NCBI GenBank assembly: GCA_023313575.1
Contig: JAJTTP010000005.1
Location: 2,728,001-2,792,000 of the forward strand
Length of the DNA stretch: 64,000 nucleotides
Direction of reading: 5' to 3'
Source: Eutypella sp. D-1
Lineage: Eukaryota; Ascomycota; Sordariomycetes; Xylariales; Diatrypaceae
The stretch's first letter is position 1; each line of letters begins with the position of its first letter. Below the pieces are notes generated by a model. The model was not told where the DNA came from. It ran no database searches and worked only from the letters and a program-made list of their open reading frames with translations. The position numbers and the translations under genes were made by a program. This document shows, in pieces, positions 33,800 through 47,100 of this stretch.

Positions 33800-36790
33800 C
33801 GATTAATGAAAACGACATGACCCATTTTTTACGAATTCACAAAAAAAACAGAGCCTTCCCGGTTATACTCGACAGAACCTCAAGGTCCGAGCCCAAAAAT
33901 GTCCATACACTTTCTATGACGCTCCCGCGTAATCAGATCAAGTCACTGCTCACGCACATACGAAACTTATTTCTTACTCTTTTTTTCCTTGGCCAGCTCT
34001 CATATTATTTCTTCGCCATCTCTGTTTTCATCTCCTATTTATCTTAGCAAGCGAGTTAGCATCATTTTGATTTGATCTGGATTTTTCCTTTTATAATTCA
34101 CTTCTTCACACCAGCCTCCTGGAGAGTCCTTGGATCCCTTCAGACATGCATGTCATGGAGGCATTTGTTCGCATTCGGATTTGGGTGGGAATGCATACGG
34201 GCGAAACCGGCTTGGGTTGGGAGAGGAAACGCGACAGTCTGTTTGGGCCAGCAGTAGCGGTGGCAGTAGCAGCAGAAGCAGGTTCCTTGTACAACCATCA
34301 TGGAAGGGCCCGGGGTTGGCGGCGGGGTTCAGGGATGAACAGCGGGAGCGGGTGCGGGAGGAGGGAGAAGTCCACCGCAGTTTTCGGGGGTGACCTTGGG
34401 ACGGCTATTGGATTGTTTTCTTTTATCCTTTTCATTTTCATATTATTTTTCTCTTGTTTCATTTGATTTTCTTTCCTTGGTTCATATTCTTCTCCCTCCG
34501 CCATCGATCGGAGATGATCTAGGGACAGCAACGCGTACAAAGCGTTGGGGTTTTCTTCGGAACAGGGAGGGTGCGTCTCACGACATGGAGATGGTCGGGG
34601 AGGACAAATGGAAGGGGGCGGAGACAGGAGGGGGTATTTTGGTTTATCCATGTTTTCCTACCACAGGACGAACTGGCCGATGGGGTGGATTAGGCCCCGC
34701 GACACAGTCTCGGATTTACGAGGACCACGAGAATCAGGACTTGAAACGAACGAACGAAGCGACGAAGCAGCAGCGAGCCCGGGCGCTGAGATACGAAAAA
34801 AACACACACAACATCCAAACTCTTTGCATGGGAAGCTACATGTGGCTGAACTAGCTAGCAGCCCTTGTTTTGGCCACTCATCAAAACCACACATCCTGTT
34901 ACACAGGCACTCTTATCTATTTTCCTTGCGTCCTGTTTCTATCCATTTCATCTTGTAGTAGCTTAGTCTTAGTTTTTTCAACCTCCCTTCATAGCAGCAA
35001 CACCCAACATTTGGGAGAGTTGGATATGATGAACCTGAAAAGATGGTCGTCAATCCTTCTCAGCCACCAAAAAAAAAAAAGCATTTTCACTGTTCATATG
35101 ACTTCTCTTCTCCCAAAACGTGATATTCCGCTTGTATGTGACTTCCTGATATCCACCTACTCTAACAAAACAACTGCCCAGATGGGGTATCCTACGTACG
35201 GACAGGCTGTAGAGCTCTTTGGGCGCGCGTACCGGAGAGGGATGGTAAGGCAGACCTTAGCGAGAGCACAAGCATGTATGTAGGTAAGATGCAATGAGCC
35301 TGTGAACCCAAGTCTTGGCTCATCCTCCGGATTCCCCCGGGTGGTCCCAAGCTACCTACCTCTCCAGCTTACTTACACAACAACCCACCACCCATCCACC
35401 CACATACGCACATACACAACGCCCACTTTATAACCCCCGTCTGATCTCACCTCGCATTAGTCATGGGATGACAGGCTCTATTGGATGGACGGGAACGTAT
35501 CGACACTACGAGTACGTACGTGGGTGGGTATACCCAAGTATGCAGAGGTAGGTAGGTGGTTCTTGTGGTACTACCCCGATGCAAGCGATCTTATACGTAC
35601 ATACATATTACATATACCAACCTACATACTGTAGGTATCTATGTACGTATGTGTATTATCTTAGATACCTCGCCCCATACCTACATACATATACCTACAT
35701 ATACATACGTACGTACATATATGTGCATACATGCACATGTGTGGATGCAAGGCCCGCCATGCAGTTTTCTTTCCTTTGGTTTTATACGTTTTGTCGTCTT
35801 TTTTCCCCTGTCCCCTTTTCCGAATTTCTTGACTTGGGCATTTATCTGTCAAGTAGGTAGTTGAGAATTAGGAACGGAAAGGAGCCTGCGAGGAGGGGTA
35901 GAGGGAAGTGTCAGAAGGGAATGAATGGGCTTGATGAGCCGGTGTCTTCTCTCCTTCCGGATTAGGTAAATGCCCATATAACTCCAGGCCTAAGTATAAC
36001 TTCATATACGACATAAGCAAATACCTACTTCTACAGCCGAGACATGACGAGCCTGAACCAGATCTTTGCTCTTCAGAAATCCCCCCCCCCCCCCGAATTT
36101 ACCGTTTCTCCCGACCGACCGAAAGCCTTGTTCTGTCTTGCCTGTGTCATGTACTTAGAGTATGTATGTAGGTGTTATGCTGGCTCACTGCTGACAGGAG
36201 GGGTGGGATGGGGGCCATTTCCCCGTCGTAAGTGCCTAGGCACTCTAGAAAGCGGCAGCGTGACCTTCTATCCGACCTTCTTTCGGCCTTCTTCCCCACA
36301 CTAAACACCGCATTGCAGGCCTAACCTACCTATTTAGGCTAGGTAAGTAGGTACACTTCACCACCACACGTAGGCCACACACTTTTTTATCATCTTTGGC
36401 CTACCTTACGTACCTATATACATGTAGTAAATGGAGTTGGAATACCCTGCCAAGATAACTTTCCAAGGTTTTCTTCTCTTCACCTTTTTCTTTCTTTCCT
36501 TTCATCTCGTCCCATCTTCTATCCACCTTGCTAACTAACAGGGAATTCATCCGCTTGGCGGTGCCCGATAGCTAGTTTATTATATGCATGGAATTTCTAA
36601 CGACCCGAGAAATTTCTCTGCGTAGGAGGGCCAAGAATACGGCCGAGATCATAGCTAGGCTCGGAATCAAAGGTCTTTTCTGGGTAGGGCCAGGCCGAAG
36701 AGAGACATCCCACCACCAAACAAGTCATCACCACCACCCTGTTCACGCAGGCACTCCAAATCGGGCACATATATAGGTTCAAAATACAAA

Positions 36791-36836
36791 GTGTGTGTGT
36801 GTGCGTGTGCGTGTGCGTTTGTGTGCGTTTGTGTGC
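36791..36836 (+). repeat. (GT)n/(GTGC)n microsatellite
   Basis: A dinucleotide GT run with interspersed GC and TT units over 46 bases in the intergenic desert. Confidence 0.9.
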
Positions 36837-37212
36837 TTTAAATATATATATGATATATTATGGATGCATATATAGGCGACGACGTATTACACGCACACAC
36901 TCTGGAAAGAGACATACGAGATCTGCAAGTGGTGTGTGTATACTCCACAACACTATATCCCCCACCAATAATCAATCACCACCCACCACCGGCCATTCAC
37001 ATCCATATCAGTCATAAATACAATACCACCGACCTCTCTTCTCCTACTCGTCTGCGTCGCTGTCTCGGAGATTCTCAGACATGCAATGGAATGCAGTTTA
37101 TGTTTCGCTGACTAAGTGAGTAACACGCAAAATAAAAGGCCTAAGCCGTCGGTTCCTGCGGATTATGTGGGGATTAGGGGGCCAGGAGGGTTGACATAGG
37201 GTTTAACTGATA

Positions 37213-37229
37213 GGGGGGGGGGGGGGGGG
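37213..37229 (+). repeat. Poly-G tract (G17)
   Basis: The longest homopolymer in the window, in non-coding DNA. Confidence 0.9.
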
Positions 37230-38270
37230 ATACAGAAGGGGGATATTCCTGTAAAGTATACATGGGTATATCTCCTACCTGTCAGCCTATACACTTGCTG
37301 ACCTAGGTAAGTATGATGCATGCAGGTTCTCTGGCCGGCCAGCTAAGTAGATAGTTATGTCATAATTGTTGGCCAGATGATGGTTCTTAATGCTATACGT
37401 CGGTATTAATATACACCCTTTTCCAGGCACGACAAGTCCACATAAACTATGTCCGGGAGATCTCCTTTTAGCTTTTTCCTCCCAGAACATCTGATTCCCC
37501 CGTCTAACTCCATTAACCTGCCTCGTCGTCGTCATTTCCTGACCTCGTGGGACCATCCGATCTCGTGGACTTTGCCAGCTGGCAGATCATGCACAAATAC
37601 TTGTTGGATGTCTTCCTGGGTTCTGAACTACCGCTATGTGACTAAATTGCCATGTCGCGCCGGTATTGTAACGGAGGATGCGCCGGGGCAGTCATCCGGA
37701 GTTACGTACTTGATTACTGGCAGATCAACCAAACGGTCATCGAGTCGACCGCTATTGCTACTGCCACATTCAGTTGCGCGTTACTGTTGCTGCCTCGATA
37801 CCCAAAGCTAGACACGCATGTATGCGGTGGTTGATTCTCTTGTCCCAGTCCGCAAATAGACGGTCGCAGGGAGAGGAATACATGAGTGTAGAGCATACAG
37901 ATATGATGTAAGTTTTCGGCGTTCCCATCAACAGATTTTAATCTGTTGGGGCGTCCCTGAACGAGTAGAAATATAGCAGACAAATGGCATAGACCACATA
38001 TTCCGTAAATCTAGACCCCACGTCGAGGTCATCCAGGCGATTCAGGTCAAGAGACAGTATCCTTGCCCAGCCCCATTAAGCGGCTTGACGGGTTCTGAAT
38101 ATCTGGATTCTGACGGTCCTCTCTGGCTGGCTCCTCCAACTGCGTCTTCTTCTGATTTGCTCAAGCCTTCGACGACTTACGACCAACGGCCCCATATTCG
38201 TAGACGAGAACTTCCAACTTACATGATGTGAAACGACGATAAGCACGTCGCCGCGCACCTAACTAGTGCA

Positions 38271-41200
38271 CGCGCAGATGCGATAGGGAGAGAAAGACGA
38301 AACCGGAGCAGAGAGCAGGGAAGAACGGACAGGCCCGGGCTTGCTCGGCTTCGTGGTTCGAGCTGACGGGCATGTGTGGTTTTTTCTTATCTTTTTACTT
38401 GTTCTCTTCTCCCGATCACCTAATTACATACTTACTTAGTGCACGTGTGCGTACGTACTTACGTACGGTGCGTACGGAGGCTAGAGCAATGAAGACCTCC
38501 AACCGGAGAGGGGCGATAATACCGACGCAGTTACTGTTATTCACTGAGATGAGCGAACCATCTAGGCATCGAGTAACAGCGGCTCTGGTCCCGTCGTTCC
38601 AGCTCTGTAAAGTCTTTTTCCTATCTATCATCTCAGATATCACAATTTCAATCCTATCTCGCCTCAACAACTTGCCAGGGGTCCTGACCAACCAGCCACC
38701 CAGCAGAAAACCAGTCGACAGTGTCTAATTCTCTTACTCTACCGTTTGACTTTGTTACTGTAGTATCCCGGCGGGTTTCTACCAATTTGCACCCAGGATA
38801 TTCACTCCGAGCATTGGGCTATGGAGTTGCTCGAAAGACAGGAGAGCAAATGAAGAAGGAAATAAAAACGGAGAGCCACTACGAGCCGAAGCACATCTGC
38901 AAGCTCTTCAACCTTTCCTTAGCTGTTGTTTTGTGACATACGATATCCATATATTTAGAAAGAATCCCAGAAGAAGAGATAGATCGTATGCACTTGCTCA
39001 GTTAGGGTCGGGTATGAACGCGATGCGTCTTCGAATTCCGCTTCGTGACTGGACTGGACGGGAAGTGGCTAGAGGGATTCGTCTTACGTTCTTGCTTGCT
39101 TGGGTCGACGCCCCCCTTTTTTTGCCCCACCGCCCGAAATACCCGGCATGTCGTCCGTCTCTCCAGTCTCGAACTTTAGCTGCTCCAGTAGCAATGATAG
39201 TAGTAAATAGCAATGGTAAGGAGAGGTCCGCAAGCCCGCAGACTGCCGCTGGCCACTTCACTAAGGGGGGGCCCCGTCCTGCCGGGCCACCGATGCGTCC
39301 CACTCCGACCAATGAGACCCCGGGATCTCACCGAATTTGAAGTATCGAATGCACGATCGGACAAATCGCGACTCGGAGCTTCAATGTTTTCCAATTGTTC
39401 ACTTTTTCTTCCTTTCCTTCCAATTCACTCGTTCTCTTCCCAGAGAACCCGCCCGCTAGTTAGTAGCTACTTGCATGGTGGAAAGTGCTAACGTCAGTCG
39501 AATTGATTAATCGTACCAGCCATCTGAATTTTCTTTTCCCTGTTCCCTTATTGTTGTGTATCTCTCTCTCTTTTCAATCAGTCCCCAGTCTCTCCAATTG
39601 CTCTTTGGCCCTTTCTGTCTTTGCTTCCCCCCATCCCCTGTCCTCCACGAGGTCGAGGTTGTGCGTTGTCCCTCGATCTAACTTCAGATAGTAAAGCAAA
39701 AGTATGATATGTATGTGTGCAATGCATAAACCATCCCATCTCATCCTCTATCACGACTATGTCCTTGCCAAGCGCAGTTAGGTCGGTGCCCAAGGCACAA
39801 AGGCATTTCAGCTCCTGCTCGGCGCTCTCTGTCTCTCTCTATCTCTCTTGCTTGTATACTTCCTTGCGCATCTCTGCTGCATAGTTATGGTCTCATTCGT
39901 GTCGCGTAGATGTAGCGCAGGGCCGGGGGTAACGGGAGACATGCAAGGGAAACGAGACGAGCGCTGTGCAACAGTAACAGCAGCCACCATCGCCCGCGGC
40001 GACGGCGGCGGGGGCAATGGGAAGACGACGTGCTCGCCCCCGAAACGCCCGGCCCTTCTGTCTCTCGGGCCGCGGTGGGATAGGTTCGCTAGCTCCTATC
40101 TCTTTGACTACCTACCTCCCTAGTCTAGGTACCTTGCTCCTTATGTCAAGATACCTGGCTCACACTTAGCTCTCCTTAACTTGGGGATGGAAAAGAATCG
40201 CGTCGCCGCGCCGGATCTTCTCGACTTGTACTGGCCCTATTCGCTAACATTTTGGTCTGCGAATCCTACCCCCTTGGTGCCGGGACCCCATTCTTTCCCT
40301 TTCGAGATTCCTGTCCCCTCTTGTTCATTGTGTGCAGACATCAGAAAGAAAGGCGCGGTCACATGGCTCAAGTAGGTAGAATCCTCAAAATGCAATGCAC
40401 TGTAGGTATACGTAGATCTTCACGGCCCTCCTGCAAACCTTCCGGCGCAGCATACATAGTATCGCGTGGCATGTGTAGCATGACATGATCATGGCGTCCA
40501 TTAACGAAAGTATCGTCCCCTTTGATTTGTCTCCTATCTCTACGTTACAAACTTCGTTGGGCATCATGGAGACTGTGGATTATATTGAGAGAATGACTAG
40601 TCTAGCTGATGCCATCTGGATGCCGTGCAGTAATTACCTGCTCTAGGTATGTAGCTAGTTACGAGTCGCCTTCGCTCAAGAAAATTCCAGCTCCGGTTTG
40701 CTGACTGGCCATTCTTTTGTTGAGAATAATTTCTAACATTAACGCTCGCCCAAAGGGAGGTACATGTTATTTCTCTCTCAGGCATGGACCGCTTTGCGAG
40801 ACCAATAATACTGCAGATTGGCCTGCAGGAACATATGTCCAGTGCTTATGAATTGAGTGTTTCTCAGTAGTCGTGGTTGTCGCAACAGGATTCACTTACC
40901 CGTGACGGCCATCTCCTATACACTACCGTTACGATTGCCGTTACCTGTTACTGGTATTACTACCATATTCATGTGTCTCTTGGCCTTGCGGACTGACTGG
41001 CGAGAAATGATGCATGGAGGGTGAAAATATCAAGTGCCTTACTCCTACCCACCCCCTTTTGTGACGGAAATCGAACCGTCTAGGCCTGTGATGGAGTCTG
41101 CATACAAGCATATATATCATATTGTACGTACTGTGCGCGCATCTACACGGCAGTGTCGCCGACCTGAAGGCTTACTTAAGGTGATGAAAATAGCTCAGTG

Positions 41201-44200
41201 AACGAATGGTTGCTGCTAGGTATCGCTTAAGACGCGATTGGATCATTCCGATTTTCAGATGCTATACTATTATACCTACATGGCTTGCCTCAGACCAGTT
41301 TGATAGGTGTCAGCAAAGTGTGCTGCTCCATAGGCTTGTGACCTCGCGTTTTATTTTATGTAGTTCTCTGGGTAGACCGAGCCCCGGGCAGCCCGCCGAA
41401 CCCCTTTTTGTCCGGATATACCTCATGCCGTCCGTGCACACCGCGCGGCGCACTGGTCTACCTCGGTGAATAATCTACCTGAGGTCAAGGCTACCTCATA
41501 TTCTCCGGGCCTTCCAGATACCTGCATTTCATGCCCTGTTGCTGGCGCCACTGGGATGCATAATCTGGGGTTGCGTCGTTTGGTTATAATGTTGCTGCAA
41601 TCATAGTACAGCACCTTATCTAGCGAGAGAGCTGCTGGCTATGACGACCTCGGCGGGTATTTTTCGTTCGGGCACTTACTTCCTTTCCTTCCTGTCAATC
41701 CACCAATTGCCTATGTGCTTCCGATATGGAAAAGCACCGCAAATAAAGCATAGCATTGGCGAATCATAAGGAGCCGAGAAACAAAAAGCAAATATGCACT
41801 ACTCCAACAAATGCGAAAAAGAGGCAAGTCGCCGTCAGCGTTGCAATCAGATACCTACTCAAGATACTCGTTGATAAGCTCCCTGAGTAGCTAACTGCTC
41901 GTCCAATCTGACCCTCGTCTGTAGGCATTTACCTTCCTAAGTATCTACCATCTACCATCTGCCAACTAGCCTACCTTTTCCGCAGGTAGTCTATTCCATA
42001 TCCTGTAGGCGCTCGTACGCCGTGGACGGGACTAGCTCTCCCGCTACTCCGGTACTATCGATCTCATATTGCGATACGGATGTGGCACGGCGTAGGACGT
42101 AACGTCTCACGTCTCGGGGATCGAAGGAGCCGGCTGACCGGAGTGAGGGGGTGGTGAGGGGTTGGGGATTGGCAAGGCATCTTTTGCAAAAACAATGCAG
42201 TCATCATGACGGCCATCCGACCACCACCATTATCACCGTTGTATCCGGGGAGCTTGGGGACGGAGGGTGGACAGGGGGTACGGTACCACTCTTGGCACAA
42301 AGACTATGCAAGCACTCCCGGTTCTTGCGGAGAGCCGGCCCCGGCTGCTGCTGAGTGATGATAGGGGAAATTCAGAGAGGTGAACAGGCAAGCACCTACC
42401 GGTACCTGGGTGTCTATTTCATCCGCCAGTCTCTTTTGGAAACAATCGGGAACCTGCACGAGGCTGTAGACTTATTGTTTACTAGTTTGCCAATTTTTCT
42501 GGAGGAAACCCCCGGAAACCTTTCATGACCCAAACTATATGCGTATGCTAGACAGACCATGAGCTTTACGAAGCAAAGTTATATCACGGACTGTGCCCGC
42601 GTGCTCTTTGGCCTGTCTAGTTTCCCTTACCGTCCCTGTCATCTCTCCCTCTGTTGAGTACTTCAGATACCCCAATATGCTATATAGACAAGATGGGTGG
42701 TGCACGGCATGGTATGGAGCGGGTGCGGCTGCCTGCTTCCCCTGAAACGTGATACCTGCCCCTCCAGCCCAGCCCAGCCTTTCCAGCGCCCATGGGGGTC
42801 CACACAGATATGTGAAAGGCGAGTGCATACGCGGTAGGTTAATAAGAAAAAGGTAAACAGTTTAAAATAGCGAAACGTCTCACCGCATCTGCCCAGCCTT
42901 CATAAAGCACCTCGCCATACTCCGGACGGGAGGGGACAGAGGGGAGGAGAGCTTTACTGTAGGCCAGTGCTGGTGTGGTGCTGGTGCTAAGCTGGGCTGG
43001 GCTGGGCTGGGCTGGGCGGCGCGGGAGATGGCATGATGAGAGAACCGCGCGGGCGGTCGCGAGAGATGGACGAGATGGATGGGGCAACTAGTAAATAACT
43101 GGGTGGGTAGTACCTACGATGACTTCTTCCTACGTACGGTGTATCTTTACTAAACGAATGACCCAGGCAATAAGCAATAATTGTTTAGATGTCGACAGCT
43201 ACCAAAGCAAACATATAGCTCTTTTGTCTACCGTGCCACCGGACCCGATATCCCGGCCTGTCCTACATACCATATACGTAAATGCACACACAAATAGTGC
43301 ACATACCACACGCTCGGTAAGACCACGTAAAATACGGTAGGGCACGGCGGAGAAAATAAAGGCACGGAAAGGGGTTTCGTAGGTTTCTTTAGGGGGCAGC
43401 GGATCGGACCAGGTCCTCCATCTCTATCTCCCTTAGCTGGGAGACACCAAGGCACAACCCGAAAGTTTCACGAGCCTTTCATCCCCCATGTTTTGAGGCC
43501 CTATTTCCCATACCATTTTCTTCTCCGTGACGATTCTCTCGATCGCCGCCGCCCGCCTTTGACTACCACATCGCATTGCAACGGGCTTGCATATTCCCCC
43601 ATACTTCTTCTTCACAGCCTGCCTGCGTGCACCTGTGCCTCCCGGCGGAACATTGGACACTGGCTTAGTGGCAGTATGCGTATGGGTGGTTGGAGGAATG
43701 TGCATGTGCAAGGCAGGGTCTCTCCAAAATATTACCCTGTAGGTACACTAAGACACAGGCTCGCTAGGTATTACACTCATCATGAATTCTGCATGAGGGG
43801 GGACCGATTACTACCCGGTGATGAAGGTCGCAGTTCATGGCTATGGTAAAACACGTTGACATTGATGGTATCATTCCCTCGCTTTGCTCCGCGCAACCTT
43901 CCCCATTGCCCCCGAGAAGAAGAGAAAGGGAAGGGAAAAGAAATCCTACGCGAGAATGGAATAAAAGGTATGATTTGATCGGTACAGAGAAGTGAAGACT
44001 AGTGAATAGGTATTGCTTTCCCCTATAATCCGCCAATCGTAGCCCTGTTCCTTGTCTGGAATCCACCTTTCCCGGGAGCTGTTGATATAGCAAGGGAGGT
44101 AAAGGCTACCTAGTATATAATTATATCACCTAACCCGGGCGATTATACAAAATAAGTGGGTTACAGTCACGCACCCGATAGGAGTAACCAAACGCATGGT

Positions 44201-44471
44201 ATTACATGATGTATGGCTTCGCGGCGAAGAGGGTTTCCGACAACTGCTGACAGGTTTATCACCTTTCGTCCATCGTCCGTGCGCGGCAGTTTGTTGGTAT
44301 AACTATGTAGTGCCTGCTGCAGCCTGGGGTATGTTGCACAATGCCGCCGGTCTAGGGGAGTGGGAAGGCGTAAGGTTGCGCGGTCGCACCGAATTATAAG
44401 TTCAGGGCCCAATCGCGACGACGTTCGCCTTCTCCCAATCGCGGGACCGTGCCCGGGCCCGGAGAGAGACC
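38271..44471. other. Intergenic desert, right part downstream of the bZIP gene
   Basis: A further 6 kb without a convincing gene. Reading frames (38933-39340, 39848-40123, 43493-43849, 43764-44093 and others) show no domain and no consistent splice pattern. A (GCTGG)5 repeat lies at 42991-43017. ACCTAGGTA-type motifs are present but sparse (for example around 40120-40130). Confidence 0.5.
42991..43017 (+). repeat. (GCTGG)5 tandem repeat
   Basis: Five head-to-tail GCTGG pentamers in non-coding DNA. A shorter imperfect relative (CCCAGC on the opposite strand) occurs near 42768-42780. Confidence 0.85.
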
Positions 44472-47100
44472 CTATTTCTTACGACGCGGGTTGTTGGTGG
44501 GATTGTACTTATCCTTCCAGATCCTGCGGTTTCAATTGTGAGTAAGGAGACACACCCTAGGCGCTAAGTAAAAAAAAAAGATACAGTAACACAGCAAAAA
44601 GGAGAGGAAAGAAGTATCGGTCAGCGGAGAACATCAGACGCTAGCCTCAGCAACACAGATGTCAGGCGTGCTCCCCAAGAAAATGGCAAAGCTCTAGGGG
44701 AATGAAACTAGGCACTAATGAAGGGGTGAAGGCTGTGCTGTGTTTGGCCTCGGTCAGAGGCCGCTTGGGTAGTATGGCCTGCTCCCGGGCCGGCCTAGTA
44801 CAGAGGCCGCCGATAAACAAACAAGGCGACCAGAGAATACTTGCTCTGGAGAGCCCAAGGCCAATCAAACCGGTCACAGAGCGGCCGAGCCATTCGAGCC
44901 GTTAAGTGCACGGGGTGATGTGAATGGAACAAGATCAAAGCAGAGCACGCGCTATAACCGCCACAATAGCGATCACAGCGACGGTGACGGTGACGGTGAC
45001 AGTAACGGTGATCAAACGGAAAGGCGAGGTGGGGTAGTAAACGTTCAGAGAATACCGATCGGTGATGGCAATGTCGATGAATATGCACGTAAACTTACCA
45101 GGAGTTTCCTAGTGTCTTGTTGCCGTTCTCTTCGGCCAGCCGGTAGTAACGAGCCGCGGTAAACTGGGGAGCATACAGTCAGCCTCATGTGACTCTCCTT
45201 TCTGTCTCTCGCCTCGCCTTACGGGAGAAGAGAGGTCTGGGGAGGGTTCCGATTCGCGCGCCGGCACACAAGCCCTGTTGATGCCCAACGGCGAGATCGT
45301 GATAAGGCAGCAAAGTTCCCGGTTCATTGCACACCTCTTGGGGACAGAAGAGCGTGACAAGGTGAACGGGCTGATAAGCAGTGTTCGATCGATGATGGAG
45401 ATCCTGCATGTTTTACCAAGATCTGCTGGGTGGATGCGGGATCAAACTGGTTCGTGGCTGAGATGCCTCGCTGACCAGCACTTGTCACGACCCTTGTAGC
45501 AGGCTAGCCCGGGAGCCACTCGGCCATATGGTCGCGGGAACAGCGCACATCAATCAATCGGTAAGGGGGTGTATCTTCATGCCTAACTTACTTTATCCTT
45601 TTTGCAGCCGAACCCTTCTAGATAGCACCAACCGATCTCGTTCATGGCGTCTTCATCGACGGGGATTCTCGTTAGTCCGCTGTATCTGCGTGAACTGGGC
45701 GCCAGGCGTCTAGCGAGCTGGCGGGCACTTACCGGTATCTCCAAGATTGGCAGCCGTCTCGTAGTACTAAAAGAACCAGACAGTGCGGTCAGTCTAAGGC
45801 TCAACTAGTCAAGGCCATCGCTTCTCCAATGATTCACTCCCGGAATGTCTCGCCTCACCGGGCTCGACGATGGCGGATGCACGATCCCCAACTTACCTGC
45901 TTCGCGGCGACGGGATCTCGCTCGACGCCCCAGCCATTGCGGAAGCAATTCGCCAGCTCAAAAATGGCCAGCACGAGCTCGCCCTTCGCAGCACCCCCTT
46001 TGTTCAGCCCGGCCTGGAGCGCCATCCTCTCGACCTCCGCAGAGTTGCTGGCAGCGGCCGACAGGTAGCTCACAGCACGGGCGGGATCCGGCTCGCATCC
46101 CCAACCGTGTCTGCCTGGTGGTCAGCATGTACCTCTAGCCGTACATATGATCATATGACTGTGCTGTAGTATGTACATAGGGAGGATGGAGGCCTAGCAT
46201 CGACTAGCAGAATGACTGAAGCGATGTACTCTCACAACCACACAACATCCACTTCCCAGAAGAAACTCACCGTAGCGCAAGGCCGTACAAAACTTGACTC
46301 AGTGGGTTATTAGCCCCTTCGGGATCGGCCAGCATCCCGAACAGGAAGGTGGACTTGTCCAGCTGGCCCTCTTCATGTAGTCTGATGGCCTCTTGAATGT
46401 CCTTATCGATGGACTGAGTGGAGACGACGCCTTTAGGCGGGGGACCTGCCGGCGCCGGATCCGCGGGGGGGCCGACTTCTTCGCCGTTGAAGCTCAGCGT
46501 CAGGCGGGGAGGAGGCTCATAGGGGCGGGCGATGGCGGACACGACGGAGGGCGACCTGCTCCTCCGGCGCTCGTTGTCGTCGGCGGCCTGGGCCAGCATG
46601 GTGGCGCGCTTCTCCCACTCGCGCTCGTCGGGGCCCCCCTCCGGCGTCACGCTGATCTGCGGCAGATCGCCGGGGACGTAGTCCGAGGTGGCGGGGCCCT
46701 TGTCGCGTGAGAGGTGCAGGCGCTGGGACAGGCGGCGAGCGCCGCTGCCCTCCTTGCGCGGCGAGAGGGCCCCTTCAACACCACCACCACCACCACCGCT
46801 GTCGCTCTTCACGGACGAGGTGCTGCCGGCCCGGGACCGCGAGGAGCGGAAGACGTCGAGGCTGCGGCGCGCCTTGCTCCCGGACCCGGAGTCCTTGGCG
46901 CGCAGGTGCTGATCCCCGCCAGCCGGGTGATAGTAGTCGTCGCGCGGGGTGGTGGGCGGGTGGATGATCTCCTGGGTGTGGGTGTCGGAGCGGATGAAGG
47001 TGAACTCGGGCCCGGTGTTCAGCCGGCCCAGGATCTCGGCGTCCGCGCCGGCTCCCCCCTCCAGCTGATCCTTCTTCTTCAGCAGGTCGCGGAGACCCAT
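44472..47100 (-). CDS. nif1: Sel1-repeat protein, Nif1/Dsf2-like cell-cycle regulator
   Basis: Orthologue candidate of S. pombe mitosis inhibitor Nif1 and yeast Dsf2, Sel1-repeat proteins; Nif1 interacts with the Nim1/Cdr1 kinase. Six exons on the minus strand (47100-46271, 46110-45897, 45766-45733, 45650-45592, 45163-45099, 44523-44472) give 417 aa with phase closing throughout. The N-terminal half is Ser/Gly/Pro-rich and disordered (SLDVFRSSRSRAG, SPRKEGSGARRLSQRLHLS). From about residue 240 Sel1 repeats follow: EAIRLHEEGQLDKSTFLFGM, NPLSQVLYGLALRHGWGCEP, AVSYLSAAASNSAEVE, ELANCFRNGWGVERDPVAAK, YYETAANLGDTDAMNEIGWC and TAARYYRLAEENGNKTLGNS. It ends WIWKDKYNPTNNPRRKK. The last two exons are short and lie behind introns of 428 and 575 bp, which is unusual here. 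The 5' leader on the plus strand at 47126-47160 is a CAG/CGG repeat. Confidence 0.88.
44976..45011. repeat. GACGGT hexamer repeat inside Nif1 intron 5
   Basis: Imperfect tandem units GACGGT/GACAGT/AACGGT over about 36 bases in the longest intron of the gene. Confidence 0.75.

Larger units (their letters stand above)
33800..38270. other. Intergenic desert, left part downstream of the bZIP gene
   Basis: No supported gene. It contains the bZIP 3' flank, TACGTACGTA/ACCTACATAC repeats at 35500-35720, C14 at 36081-36094, a GT/GC microsatellite at 36791-36836 and G17 at 37213-37229. Frames at 34130-34958, 34870-35283, 35556-35864 and 37449-37834 lack domains and consist of low-complexity or compositionally unremarkable sequence. 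Confidence 0.5.

Noticed and set aside
34130..34958. Series of plus-strand frames up to 154 aa downstream of the bZIP gene
   Set aside because: They cover the 3' flank in different phases, change composition abruptly and show no homology I recognise.
37449..37834. Possible split gene (frames 37449-37811 and 37652-37834)
   Set aside because: Fragments look protein-like locally, but no joining introns or domain could be established.
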